Source: BOG-932 sp965276835 (lineage in GTDB: Bacteria > Pseudomonadota > Alphaproteobacteria > BOG-932 > Roseiterribacteraceae). From it: DNA of 64,000 nucleotides. The notes beneath the pieces were generated by a model. That model did no database searches. It was given only the letters and a program-made list of their open reading frames with translations, and was not told the origin of the DNA. The stretch is taken from positions 372,001-436,000 of the forward strand of contig OZ255631.1 in NCBI GenBank assembly GCA_965276835.1. Direction: 5' to 3'. A program made the position numbers and the translations under genes. Positions within the stretch are counted from its first letter, which is position 1. The number at the start of each line of letters is the position of its first letter. Shown piece by piece: positions 28,059-36,775 of this stretch.

Positions 28059-29879
28059 TTACGCCTCCGCCACCTTGGCCGAGCGCTTGCGCATGTTGGG
28101 GTTCAATTCACGCTTGCGCAGGCGGATCGATTTCGGCGTCACTTCGACCAGCTCGTCGTCGCCGATATAGGCGATGGCTTTTTCCAGGGTCATCCGGATC
28201 GGCGGGGTCAGCTTGACGGCCTCGTCCTTGCCGGCTGCGCGGATATTGGTCAGCTGCTTGCCCTTGATTACGTTCACTTCCAGGTCGTTTTCCCGGGTGT
28301 GCTCGCCGATGATCATGCCTTCATACACGTCGACCTGCGGCTCGATCATCATCGGGCCGCGATCTTCCAGGTTCCACATCGCATAGGAGACAGCCACCCC
28401 GGGTGCGTTCGCGATCAGAACGCCCGTGCGGCGGGCCGGAATATTGCCTTTATAGGGCGAATAATCGTGGAACAGGCGGTTCATAACGCCAGTGCCGCGC
28501 GTGTCGGTCAGGAACTCGCCGTAATAGCCGATCAGACCGCGCGACGGCGCGTGGAACACCAGGCGCAGCTTGCCGCCGCCCGAGGGCTTCATCTCGGCCA
28601 GTTCGGCCTTACGTTCCGACAGCTTGTTGACGACCGTGCCGGAGAATTCCTCATCGACGTCGATGACGACTTCCTCGATCGGCTCAAGGCGTTGCCCGGT
28701 CAACGGGTCGGTCTGGTAGACGACGCGTGGGCGGCTGATCGACATCTCATAGCCTTCGCGGCGCATCTGCTCGATCAGGATGGCGAGCTGAAGTTCGCCG
28801 CGGCCGGCAACCTCGAACGCGTCCTTGCTGGGCGATTCGGTGATGCGCAGCGCGACATTGCCTTCCGCCTCGCGGAACAGACGGTCGCGGATCATGCGGC
28901 TGGTCACCTTGTCACCTTCGCGACCGGCCAGCGGGCTATCATTGACCGAGAAGGTCATGGTGATGGTCGGCGGGTCGATCGGCTGGGCCGGGATCGGTTC
29001 GTTGGCGGCGGGATCCATGATGGTGTCGGCGACGGTGGCCTTCGACAGGCCGGCCAGCGCAACGATGTCGCCGGCCTGGGCTTCATCAACCGGCACGCGC
29101 TCGAGACCGCGGAACGCCAGAATCTTGGTGATGCGGCCGTTTTCCACCAACGTGCCGTCGCGGGACAGCGCTTTGACCGCCATGTTGGTTCGAACCGCAC
29201 CGGATTGGATACGCCCGGTCAGCAGCTGGCCAAGATAGGGGTTGGCTTCGAGAATGACGTTCAGCATCGCGAACGGCTTGTCCGGATCGACGGTCGGCGG
29301 CGGCACGTGCTTGACGATCAGGTCGAACAGCGGCGACAGGTCCTTGTGCTCTCCGTCGATCGTTTCGGACGCCCAGCCCTGACGGCCGGATGCGAACAGA
29401 GTCGGAAAGTCGAGCTGCTCGTCGGTGGCGTCCAATGCGGCGAACAGGTCGAATACCTGATCATGCACGACGTGCGGCTGGCCGTCGGGCCGATCGATCT
29501 TGTTGATGACCACGATCGGCTTCAGGCCGCGCTTCAGCGCCTTGCCGACGACGAACTTGGTCTGGGGCAGGGCGCCTTCGGCGGCATCAACCAAAACGAC
29601 GCAGCCGTCGACCATCGACAGGATACGCTCGACCTCTCCGCCGAAATCGGCGTGTCCGGGCGTGTCGACGATGTTGATGCGGACTCCGTGCCACAGCACC
29701 GAAGTGCATTTGGCCAGGATGGTGATGCCGCGCTCGCGCTCCAGCTCGTTGGAGTCCATGGCGCGTTCCATGACTTTTTCGTTTTCACGGAAGACGCCGG
29801 ACTGCTTCAACAGCATATCGACGAGAGTGGTCTTGCCATGATCGACGTGGGCGATGATGGCGACGTTGCGCAGTTCCAT
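28059..29879 (-). CDS. typA: translational GTPase TypA/BipA
   Basis: Ribosome-associated GTPase involved in ribosome assembly and stress adaptation, 606 residues (E. coli 607). G motifs: AHVDHGKTT, RGITILAK, DTPGHADFGGE and NKIDRPDGQ. EF-G-like domains III and V and the TypA C-terminal domain follow, ending NPNMRKRSAKVAEA. ATG 29879 starts at MELRNVAIIAH as in homologues. The gene is followed directly by ilvA: the ilvA ribosome-binding site lies inside the last typA codons, so the two are probably translationally coupled. Confidence 0.96.
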   Translation of the reverse strand: MELRNVAIIAHVDHGKTTLVDMLLKQSGVFRENEKVMERAMDSNELERERGITILAKCTSVLWHGVRINIVDTPGHADFGGEVERILSMVDGCVVLVDAAEGALPQTKFVVGKALKRGLKPIVVINKIDRPDGQPHVVHDQVFDLFAALDATDEQLDFPTLFASGRQGWASETIDGEHKDLSPLFDLIVKHVPPPTVDPDKPFAMLNVILEANPYLGQLLTGRIQSGAVRTNMAVKALSRDGTLVENGRITKILAFRGLERVPVDEAQAGDIVALAGLSKATVADTIMDPAANEPIPAQPIDPPTITMTFSVNDSPLAGREGDKVTSRMIRDRLFREAEGNVALRITESPSKDAFEVAGRGELQLAILIEQMRREGYEMSISRPRVVYQTDPLTGQRLEPIEEVVIDVDEEFSGTVVNKLSERKAELAEMKPSGGGKLRLVFHAPSRGLIGYYGEFLTDTRGTGVMNRLFHDYSPYKGNIPARRTGVLIANAPGVAVSYAMWNLEDRGPMMIEPQVDVYEGMIIGEHTRENDLEVNVIKGKQLTNIRAAGKDEAVKLTPPIRMTLEKAIAYIGDDELVEVTPKSIRLRKRELNPNMRKRSAKVAEA

Positions 29880-30013
29880 CGGACGGGCGGCTTTCAATAG
29901 GAAATTAACGCGATCGCCTGCAAATGGGCGTCGCGCGGCGGATACCTACCCGAATCGCCGGGAAAAGTCACGGTTGCGCTGCAACAACGCAGATATGTGC
30001 GGGAGTTAGGCCC

Positions 30014-30460
30014 TCAGAATAGCGGCGGACCGAAATCCATGGCTTCCCAACAGCGCACGTCCGTCCCCTTGAACACATCCATGCCCTTCCATTTCAGCGC
30101 ATTGGCATTGTCCGCGACGTTGAGCTCGAAATACGGAAAGGTCGGCTTCTGCCTGGTCCAGGCGGCCTCGTCGGCCTGCACTCTTTTGACCCACTTCTCG
30201 CAGTGGGCCATGTTGCCCGCGGCATCCTTGATGAAATAGCGGATCGGTATTAGCCCGATGGGTTGCACGCTGCCGGGCGGCAGGTCCATTTCATGATACT
30301 CGTACGTGATCCTGACGAGCGTCACCGTCTTACCTTTGACCGTCGCCGGAACTTCCTTGAAGGCTGGATTGCCGCCGGTCTGTGGCGAGAAGTTCGGCGT
30401 CGCGGCGGCCGAGATGCCGGAGTTTGCGGCCAGTAGGGCGAGAAACGCCGCCGCCTTCAT
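30014..30460 (-). CDS. secreted protein of unknown function, tandem paralogue B
   Basis: Protein of 148 residues with a signal peptide (AAAFLALLAANSGISAAA). The mature part shares GGNP, MDLPPG, YFIKDAAGNMAHCEKW, KWKGMDVFKG and DVRCWEAMDFG with the gene immediately upstream; about half of the positions are identical by eye. Two cysteines (in AHCEKW and VRCWE) are conserved in both copies and could form a disulfide in the periplasm. No known domain recognised. It follows its paralogue by 4 bases, so it arose by tandem duplication. Confidence 0.7.
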   Translation of the reverse strand: MKAAAFLALLAANSGISAAATPNFSPQTGGNPAFKEVPATVKGKTVTLVRITYEYHEMDLPPGSVQPIGLIPIRYFIKDAAGNMAHCEKWVKRVQADEAAWTRQKPTFPYFELNVADNANALKWKGMDVFKGTDVRCWEAMDFGPPLF

Positions 30461-30464
30461 GTCC

Positions 30465-30911
30465 TCAATCCTCGGGCTGCCCGAAATCCATGACTTCCCA
30501 GCAGCGCACGTCAGCTCCCTTATAGACTGTCATGCCTTTCCAGGTCAGGGGCTCGGCATTCGAGGCCACGTTGATCTCAAGATAGGGGTAAGTGCCATCC
30601 CTCTTGGTCCAGGAGCGTTCGTCAGCCTCGATTCGTTTGATCCACTTTTTGCAATGAGCCAAGTTACCGGTCCCATCCTTTACGAAATACTTCGTCTCCC
30701 CGTCGAACTCCTGCACGCCACCCGGCGGCAGGTCCATGTCGTGGAGAAACGCGGTAATCCCGATCAGCGTGACCTTCTTTCCGTCTATTATCGCGGCTCT
30801 TTCCCCAAGCGACGGGTTTCCACCGACATAGGGCGTGAAGATGGGCTCGTGGGCCGCGTATGCGGGCAGGGAGGCTGCGAGCGCAAAACATGTTGCGGCA
30901 AGTCTTTTCAT
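30465..30911 (-). CDS. secreted protein of unknown function, tandem paralogue A
   Basis: Protein of 148 residues with a signal peptide (LAATCFALAASLPAYA). The mature chain has GGNP, MDLPPGGVQ, YFVKDGTGNLAHCKKW, YPYLEINVA, TWKGMTVYKG and DVRCWEVMDFG, matching the next gene along its whole length. The regular spacing of Trp, Tyr and two Cys suggests a small beta-rich periplasmic domain. Function unknown. It begins 20 bases after the aminotransferase stop with AGGA in front, so it is probably in the bdhA-aminotransferase transcription unit. Confidence 0.7.
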   Translation of the reverse strand: MKRLAATCFALAASLPAYAAHEPIFTPYVGGNPSLGERAAIIDGKKVTLIGITAFLHDMDLPPGGVQEFDGETKYFVKDGTGNLAHCKKWIKRIEADERSWTKRDGTYPYLEINVASNAEPLTWKGMTVYKGADVRCWEVMDFGQPED

Positions 30912-30931
30912 CGAATCCTACCTGAGCCTGT

Positions 30932-32089
30932 TCAGCCGAAGCGTCGCTTTAGCCTGTCGGCCGCATCGTCCAGCATTGTTTCAGGTTTCGCAAAGCAAAA
31001 GCGCACGAAGCGGGTTTCCGGATTTTCGGCGTAGAAAGCACTAACCGGGATCGCGGCGACGCCGGCATTCTCGATGATGTCGCGGCAGAAATCGGCGTCG
31101 CCACCATCGAAGCCGACCGATCCGATATCGACATTGACGAAATAGGTGCCGGCGCAGGGCGCGACAGCGAACCCGGCGCGCTCCAGGCCGCTCACGAACC
31201 GGTCGCGCTTGGCCTGCAGGCGCGCGGTGAAGCCGGTGAAGAATTCACGCTCCTTGTTCAATCCGAAGGCGATAGCGCTTTGCAGGTTGGGCGGTGTAGT
31301 GAAAACCAGGAACTGGTGGGCCTTGACGACCCGGTCGATCAGCGTGGCGCAGGCGCTGATATAGCCAACCTTCCAGCCGGTCAGTGAAAAGGTCTTTCCG
31401 GCCGACTGGATGCGGATCGTCCGGTCGCGCATGCCGGGCAGGGTGATGATCGGGACGTGCTCTGCCCCGTCGAACACCAGATGTTCATACACCTCATCGC
31501 AGATCGCATAGGCGTCGTGCTTGCGGCAAAGGTCGGCGATGAAGTCGAGTTCGTGCCGATTGAACACCTTCGCTGTTGGGTTCATCGGCGTGTTGAACAG
31601 GATCAGCTTGGTCTTGGGCCCGAACGCTGCCGTCAGTTCGGCTTCCGGCAGCTTCCACTCCGGCGGCAGCAGTCTGACGATCCTTGGCACGCCGCCGGCC
31701 AGTTGGATGATCGGCAGATAGGTATCGTAAAGCGGCTCGATTAAGACAACCTCGTCGCCCGGATCGATCAGCGCCAAGAGCGATGCGCCCAGGGCCTCGG
31801 TGCCGCCCGACAGCACCAGGGTCTCGCTCTGCCAGTCCAGCTCCAGGCCGTAGAATTCCCGGTCATGCCGGGCTATGGCCTGCCGCAGCTCCGGCAGGCC
31901 GACCATCGGTGGATATTGGTTCGAGCGAGTACGCAGTGCGTCGGCGGCATGCTCGATAATGTCAAGCGGCTCCCCGTCTTCGGGGATTCCCTGGCCGAGA
32001 TTCAGCGCCTTCTTTTCCTGCGCCAGGCGCGACATGACGGCGAAGATCGTGGCGCCGTAATGAGAGAGGACGGTGTTGGCAGGTTTCAT
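30932..32089 (-). CDS. class I/II pyridoxal-phosphate aminotransferase
   Basis: Cytoplasmic PLP enzyme of 385 residues. Motifs: NLGQGIPEDGEP near the N-terminus, LSGGTEALGAS (PLP phosphate), NTPMNPTAKVF, CDEVYEHLVFDG with the PLP-binding Asp and Tyr, and the Schiff-base lysine in SAGKTFSLTGWKVG. It is closest to the methionine/kynurenine (YbdL-like) and N-succinyldiaminopimelate aminotransferase groups. The dap genes are 30 kb away, so a DapC role is possible but unproven. It starts 6 bases after bdhA. Confidence 0.88.
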   Translation of the reverse strand: MKPANTVLSHYGATIFAVMSRLAQEKKALNLGQGIPEDGEPLDIIEHAADALRTRSNQYPPMVGLPELRQAIARHDREFYGLELDWQSETLVLSGGTEALGASLLALIDPGDEVVLIEPLYDTYLPIIQLAGGVPRIVRLLPPEWKLPEAELTAAFGPKTKLILFNTPMNPTAKVFNRHELDFIADLCRKHDAYAICDEVYEHLVFDGAEHVPIITLPGMRDRTIRIQSAGKTFSLTGWKVGYISACATLIDRVVKAHQFLVFTTPPNLQSAIAFGLNKEREFFTGFTARLQAKRDRFVSGLERAGFAVAPCAGTYFVNVDIGSVGFDGGDADFCRDIIENAGVAAIPVSAFYAENPETRFVRFCFAKPETMLDDAADRLKRRFG

Positions 32090-32095
32090 GCGCTC

Positions 32096-32875
32096 TTATT
32101 GCATGGACCAGCCGTGGCTCACCACCAGCGATTGGCCCGTCAGCGCATTGGAGTTGAAAGAGGCGAAGAACAAGGCAGCCTCTGCTACGTCCTCCAATGT
32201 GGTGAACTCGCCGTCGACGGTATCCTTCAGCATGATCTTCTTGATCACGTCTTCCTCGGAGATTCCCAGTTCCTTGGCTTGCTCCGGGATCTGCTTGTCT
32301 ACCAACGGGGTGCGGACGAAGCCGGGGCAGATCACGTTGGCGCGGACCTTATGGGCGGCGCCTTCCTTGGCCACGACCTTGGCGAGGCCGATCAGCCCGT
32401 GCTTGGCCGTGACATAGGGCGCCTTCAGGACCGAGGCTTCTTTCGAGTGAACCGAGCCCATATAGATGATGCTGCCGCCGGTATCCTGCGTGTACATCTG
32501 GCGCAGCGCCGCGCGGGTGGTCAGGAACGCACCGTCCAGGTGGATGGCGAGCAGTTGTTTCCATTTGGCGAAATCGAACTGGTCCAGCGGCGCGACGGTC
32601 TGGATGCCGGCATTGCTGACCAGGATGTCCAAGCGGCCCCAGGTGTCGATCACCGTCTGCGTGCCGGCATCGACCGCAACCTCGTCGGCGACGTCCATCG
32701 CGATGCCGATTGCGTGTTCCGGTCCACCGAACTCGATTGCGGTGGCGTCGGCCGCCTGCTGGTTCAGGTCGGCGATGGCAACCTTGGCGCCCTCACGGAT
32801 ATAGGCGGCGGCGATTTCCTTGCCGATACCGCTGGCGGCGCCGGTGACGATGGCGACCTTGTCCTGAAGACGCAT
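32096..32875 (-). CDS. bdhA: 3-hydroxybutyrate dehydrogenase
   Basis: SDR of 259 residues that interconverts (R)-3-hydroxybutyrate and acetoacetate, part of polyhydroxybutyrate use. Rossmann motif TGAASGIGKEIA, NNAG equivalent SNAGIQT, catalytic Ser in YMGSVHSKEAS and YxxxK in YVTAKHG. The substrate-lid region and the typical C-terminus GQSLVVSHGWSMQ identify the 3-hydroxybutyrate branch. It is the first gene of a close-set group followed by an aminotransferase and two secreted paralogues. No phasin or PHB synthase is in the window. Confidence 0.9.
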   Translation of the reverse strand: MRLQDKVAIVTGAASGIGKEIAAAYIREGAKVAIADLNQQAADATAIEFGGPEHAIGIAMDVADEVAVDAGTQTVIDTWGRLDILVSNAGIQTVAPLDQFDFAKWKQLLAIHLDGAFLTTRAALRQMYTQDTGGSIIYMGSVHSKEASVLKAPYVTAKHGLIGLAKVVAKEGAAHKVRANVICPGFVRTPLVDKQIPEQAKELGISEEDVIKKIMLKDTVDGEFTTLEDVAEAALFFASFNSNALTGQSLVVSHGWSMQ

Positions 32876-33349
32876 AGCAAAGCTCCGTGTGAAAAGTTTA
32901 GGCGAGATAATCGTGGACGACCCCTTGCCGAGCTCAGTGTGATGTCGGCAAGGACAGGGACGGCGAAGATGACCTGACCGGCGGTTCGGAGACTGACGTC
33001 AGCGCGTGGAGTACCAATGCAGCGCGCCGGTCCGGTCTGCGCGCCTTTGATCGTGATATCTTCCAGGTATACTCGGCGATGTCGCAAATCCGGGTGGTGC
33101 CGTCGACATGCAGGATTTTATCGTCCAAAACGGTGATGGATATATTGTGGATTTGTGGCAACTGGGTGGGAAACTGCTGTTAGATCGCGGCGACGGTTGC
33201 AGTACTTGATGGAGCCCAACGACGAACGGACTGATGGCAAAATTCAGGTGCGTGCAGTTTGATACCAGTCTGTCCTGGGTACTCGCCGTTGCACGGCGAA
33301 AGCTGAGGTCTACTTCTTATCGCCAATCGTTTCATAAAGCACGAGTCCT
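32876..33349. other. 474-base gap at the edge of a lower-GC insert
   Basis: No complete gene is supported. Short frames on both strands look random except one at 33057-33209 (listed separately). The bdhA promoter must lie in the left part. The sequence becomes less GC-rich towards the sulfotransferase gene. Confidence 0.5.
33057..33209 (+). pseudogene. possible remnant of a VCBS/FG-GAP-like repeat protein
   Basis: The plus frame reads GGAVDMQDFIVQNGDGYIVD and then LWQLGGKLL before a stop. This has the flavour of the D-F-x-x-Q-N-x-D-G...L-W-x-x-G repeats found in large secreted VCBS/FG-GAP-like proteins. Nothing on either side continues the match. It may be the scar of an insertion that brought in the next two genes. 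This is a resemblance by eye only. Confidence 0.25.
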
Positions 33350-34141
33350 ATGTCGTCAGAAGTGCTACCCACGATAATCCACTATCATATCTATAAGAAC
33401 GCGGGCTCAAGCCTCGATCGGCTACTTGCCGGATGTCTCGGACGGTCCTGGACGAACTTTGAAGGTTCGCATGCCAGCGATGTCCAAGATTCCGGAAAGC
33501 TTGGAGCATTTCTGGAGACCCGCCCACACATCCGTGCAGTTTCCTCGCACCTGGCCCGCCCGCCCCTGCCAGCACCTAATTGCTTGCCTATGGTGATGCT
33601 TCGCCATCCAATCGATCGAGCTCGCTCTGTATATCAACAGGCCCGGCGCGATCCCACGCAGGAAGATCATTTCATGGCGAGCAGCAGTTTCGCCGACTAC
33701 GTGAAGTGGGCATTGGATACTCCCGGCGCAGGCGTGGTGATCAGGAACTATCAGGTAGTCCATTTGTCGGATGCATCGTTCGAACGGGGTAACATTCAGC
33801 TTGCCAATGCGACGAGTAGAAATCTTATGCAGGCCAAGGTGCTGCTCGCTTCGTGGCCCGCACTTGGTGTGGTTCGCGAATTTGCGGCATCGTGCCGCCT
33901 GTTTGAGGCTGCCTATGCTGGCTTGGTGCCGAATTTACGCCTTTCCTCTATACATGAAAATTGCTCGCCGGGATTCATAACCACGGAAGAGGAAGCGGTG
34001 GCAGTTGCGCGCGAAGAACATGGAGAGACGCTTTTCAACAGGCTATACGAGGCCAACGAATTCGACTTAGCACTCTATGATTTCGCACGGCGACTTTTCA
34101 AGCAGCATCTTCTCGGTCGAACGGAACAAAGCCTACGGTGA
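33350..34141 (+). CDS. sulfotransferase family protein
   Basis: Protein of 263 residues. HIYKNAGSSLDRLL matches the 5'-phosphosulfate loop of PAPS-dependent sulfotransferases, and VMLRHPIDRARSVYQQ matches the 3'-phosphate motif (R-x-P...R...S). Such enzymes sulfate cell-surface glycans or small molecules; the acceptor here is unknown. The codon use is less GC-biased than the flanks, and a GT2 gene follows 133 bases later in the same direction. Together they look like a piece of a polysaccharide-modification locus gained by transfer. Confidence 0.75.
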   Translation: MSSEVLPTIIHYHIYKNAGSSLDRLLAGCLGRSWTNFEGSHASDVQDSGKLGAFLETRPHIRAVSSHLARPPLPAPNCLPMVMLRHPIDRARSVYQQARRDPTQEDHFMASSSFADYVKWALDTPGAGVVIRNYQVVHLSDASFERGNIQLANATSRNLMQAKVLLASWPALGVVREFAASCRLFEAAYAGLVPNLRLSSIHENCSPGFITTEEEAVAVAREEHGETLFNRLYEANEFDLALYDFARRLFKQHLLGRTEQSLR

Positions 34142-34274
34142 GATGCAGGTCGTTTTAGCGGCGTGCCGGCTTAGCCCGCAGCAAGAATCCGGGCAAGAAG
34201 GGCTAGAGCAGCGATGTTCATATTTATTCTGGTTACTCGATCTCTGCGATATTGTTTGATCGGGATACTGTAAA

Positions 34275-35108
34275 ATGAAAATCAGCGGTTTCGTGATTTC
34301 TTATAACGGTGAAACAACTCTTGAGACTTGCCTGCAGTCGATAAGATGGGTTGACGAGCTAGTCGTGGTGGATAAGTCCTCGACAGATACCACGCCGCAG
34401 ATTGCACGACGCTATGCCGATAAATATCTTCGTGTGCCTTGGTCGCCGACGGTAGAAGAGAGCCGTTCCCAGGCTTTAGCAACGACGGATCACAACTTTG
34501 TCGTTTTTCTAGATGATGACGAATGCCTCAGCGTCGAAGCAGCAAAATTTCTACGGTCCGAAGCCGAGAATCCTCGCGCCGACGTCTATCGTCTTCCATG
34601 TCGGCATTATGTTCTCGGTGAGCATAGTGAGAACGCCTATTATTGGCCACAAAGCCATATAAGAGCCTTTTTGCGCGGGGCTGTAGAGTTTAACACTACG
34701 GTTCATGGCGGTCAGTCAATCAAAGGCAAGGTCTATGATGTTGCTGCCGATACTGGGGTTTGTTTCCACAACTTCAGCCATCCCGACGTGGCGAGTTGGA
34801 TTGAAAAAACGAATCGTTACACTGGTGTTTCGGATAGAGTTTCCGCAACTGCAGCGGGATCGGATGATATTTCTGAGTACACGTTTGCACGTCTTAACTA
34901 CTGGCTCGGTCGAAGTCATAGCAGAGACGATTATACCGACAGTGTCGCAGTTCTTCGCGCAATATACGATATTGTTGATAGGCTAAAGCTTGTCGAAGCT
35001 AGCCGGGGGGTATTAGGGAGAGCGCTATTTGGAGAGGTTATGGCCGCACTCAGGCAAGATTATCTGCGTGAATCAAGCGTGCAGTCTTCTGAGCAACCAA
35101 AGGCTTGA
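34275..35108 (+). CDS. glycosyltransferase family 2, WaaE/KdtX-like
   Basis: Protein of 277 residues with the GT-A start FVISYNGETTLETCLQSI, WVDELVVVDKSSTD and the metal-binding acidic cluster VVFLDDDECLS. The later part (RLPCRHYVLGE, RAFLRG) resembles the WaaE/KdtX group, which adds sugars to the lipopolysaccharide core. The DNA is clearly AT-richer than its surroundings (many ATA, AGT and TTT codons). With the sulfotransferase gene it forms a two-gene island; a joint role in making a decorated surface glycan is inferred. The 133 bases between the two genes hold no frame I can support. Confidence 0.82.
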   Translation: MKISGFVISYNGETTLETCLQSIRWVDELVVVDKSSTDTTPQIARRYADKYLRVPWSPTVEESRSQALATTDHNFVVFLDDDECLSVEAAKFLRSEAENPRADVYRLPCRHYVLGEHSENAYYWPQSHIRAFLRGAVEFNTTVHGGQSIKGKVYDVAADTGVCFHNFSHPDVASWIEKTNRYTGVSDRVSATAAGSDDISEYTFARLNYWLGRSHSRDDYTDSVAVLRAIYDIVDRLKLVEASRGVLGRALFGEVMAALRQDYLRESSVQSSEQPKA

Positions 35109-35158
35109 GCCATTGGGACGTGTATCTACCTATTTATCTTCCCGCAATGTCAGTTTTC

Positions 35159-35989
35159 TTACCGAATTACCACCCGATTGCTCAGCGTGCCGATACCCTC
35201 CAGCGAGGCTTCGACCAAGTCGCCGGGCTGCATGAACCGGCCGCTGGCCCAGGCGACGCCTTCCGGAGTGCCGGTGAAGACGACGTCGCCGGTCTGGAGC
35301 GCCGCGCGTTCGTCGACATAGGGCAGGATGACGTCCAGTTTCCAGGTCATTTCGCCGGTGCGGGCGTTCTGCCGGGTTTCGCCGTTGACCTTGAGCGACA
35401 TGCCGATATCGGGCGTGCCGTGGCCGAACTCGTCACGGGTCACGATCCAGGGGCCGAGGCCTGTCGTGTGGTCCAGGCTTTTGGATGAGAACAGGTCGAA
35501 ACCGATGCCGCTGCGCTGCAGGTCACGGGCGCTGACATCGTTGCCGACGGTATAGCCCAGCACGCTGGGGATCACATCTTTCCGGTCGGCGATCGGTTTA
35601 CCGATGACGGCGACCAGCTCGACCTCATAGTCCAGTTGGGTGGTTAGGGGGGCATGCCAGATATCGTCTTTCGCGCCGATCAAGGCGCGGTTGGATTTCA
35701 GGAAGGCGATGGGTGATTTCGGCGGCTCCATCTTCAGTTCCTGAAGATGCTTCAGATAGTTGGCGCCGACGACGAACACTTGGCTGGTCGCCTCGATCGG
35801 CGGCAGCAATGTGACCTCGCCCAAGTAATGGGTGCTGCCGATGAAGGTCAGGGCCTTTTCACCGGCGCCTTCGGTCAGCGCGGGTCCCCAATCGGCCGGC
35901 GTCCCCGAGATCGGGCGCAGCGTACCGGCGGCGGTATCGACCACCGCCCAGAAAATGGCGCCTTTGTGAGCGCAGCGCGCGAGTTTCAT
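35159..35989 (-). CDS. fumarylacetoacetate hydrolase (FAH) family protein
   Basis: Protein of 276 residues. The C-terminal FAH domain has VVGANYLKHLQELK, the metal-binding acidic residues in LDYEVELVAVIGK, GYTVGNDVSARDLQ, and TGTPEGV near the end. The family includes fumarylpyruvate hydrolases, 2-keto-4-pentenoate hydratases and oxaloacetate decarboxylases. It might supply the last step of tyrosine breakdown started by hppD and hmgA, but it lies 26 kb away and true fumarylacetoacetases are longer (about 420), so I leave it at family level. Confidence 0.83.
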   Translation of the reverse strand: MKLARCAHKGAIFWAVVDTAAGTLRPISGTPADWGPALTEGAGEKALTFIGSTHYLGEVTLLPPIEATSQVFVVGANYLKHLQELKMEPPKSPIAFLKSNRALIGAKDDIWHAPLTTQLDYEVELVAVIGKPIADRKDVIPSVLGYTVGNDVSARDLQRSGIGFDLFSSKSLDHTTGLGPWIVTRDEFGHGTPDIGMSLKVNGETRQNARTGEMTWKLDVILPYVDERAALQTGDVVFTGTPEGVAWASGRFMQPGDLVEASLEGIGTLSNRVVIR

Positions 35990-36061
35990 CCCCGATCTCC
36001 CAATCGCCTATTTTGCCGGTTTCTTTTAGCCGTTCGAACGGAAACAACCAGCCTTATCGGT

Positions 36062-36742
36062 TCAGGCGTCGGCCCATTGGCGCAGCAAATTGTGATAGAT
36101 GTTGGTCAGCTTCACCACCGGCGCCTGGTCCGCCGTCGTGCTCGCCAATTGCTGTATCGTGGTGTCGAGTTCGAACAGCAGCCGGCGCTGCGCGTCGTCC
36201 CGCACCATGCTCTGAATCCAGAAGAACGCGCAGACACGCACGCCCCGTGTAACCGGCTCGACCCGGTGCAGGCTGCTGCCGGGGTACAGGATCATGTCGC
36301 CCGCAGTCAGCTTCACCGCCTGCGTTCCCAACGTATCCTCGATGATCAGCTCGCCGCCGTCGTAATCGGCGGGCGGCGTCAGGAACAATGTGGCTGACAG
36401 GTCTGTGCGCACCCGGTGCGGCGTACCGGCGATGGGCCTGACCGCGCCGTCGATATGGTTGCCGTAGGCTTGGCTGTTCTCATATCGGTTGAACAAAGGC
36501 GGCACGACCTTCAGCGGCAGCGCGCCCGACATGAAAAGCGGGTTGCGATCCAGTGCACTCAGGATCATGTCGCCCAGCTTGACGGCGATCGGATGCGTCT
36601 CCGGCAATTGCCGATTGTTCTTCACTCGCGCCGACTGATAGCCTGCCGTGGCGCGACCGTCGGCCCATTCGGCTTCGGCAAGAACGGCCTGGCTTTCGGC
36701 CAGTTGGCTTTCGGTTAGAACCTTGGGGATGTGCAGCAGCAT
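36062..36742 (-). CDS. Fe(II)/2-oxoglutarate PKHD-type hydroxylase (YbiX/PiuC family)
   Basis: Protein of 226 residues, the same length as E. coli YbiX (225). Iron ligands: NHIDGA (HxD) and the distal His in PGSSLHRVEPVTRGVR, whose Arg binds 2-oxoglutarate. The ending LTNIYHNLLRQWADA is typical of the family. Members are often iron-starvation induced and linked to siderophore receptors, but no TonB receptor lies nearby. It is followed by the FAH-family gene and preceded by a GST gene, all on the minus strand. Confidence 0.9.
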   Translation of the reverse strand: MLLHIPKVLTESQLAESQAVLAEAEWADGRATAGYQSARVKNNRQLPETHPIAVKLGDMILSALDRNPLFMSGALPLKVVPPLFNRYENSQAYGNHIDGAVRPIAGTPHRVRTDLSATLFLTPPADYDGGELIIEDTLGTQAVKLTAGDMILYPGSSLHRVEPVTRGVRVCAFFWIQSMVRDDAQRRLLFELDTTIQQLASTTADQAPVVKLTNIYHNLLRQWADA

Positions 36743-36775
36743 TTCGAAACCTGATACCGGGCGGGTTGGCTATTC

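Noticed and set aside
28299..29900. Long plus-strand open frame opposite typA (533 codons)
   Set aside because: Shadow of typA; low-complexity His/Asp/Arg composition without any domain.
30932..32089. Naming the aminotransferase dapC
   Set aside because: The class is clear but nothing in sequence or neighbours fixes succinyl-diaminopimelate as substrate.
35159..35989. Naming this fumarylacetoacetase of the homogentisate pathway
   Set aside because: Too short for a true FahA and 26 kb from hppD-phhA-hmgA; the family has many other activities.
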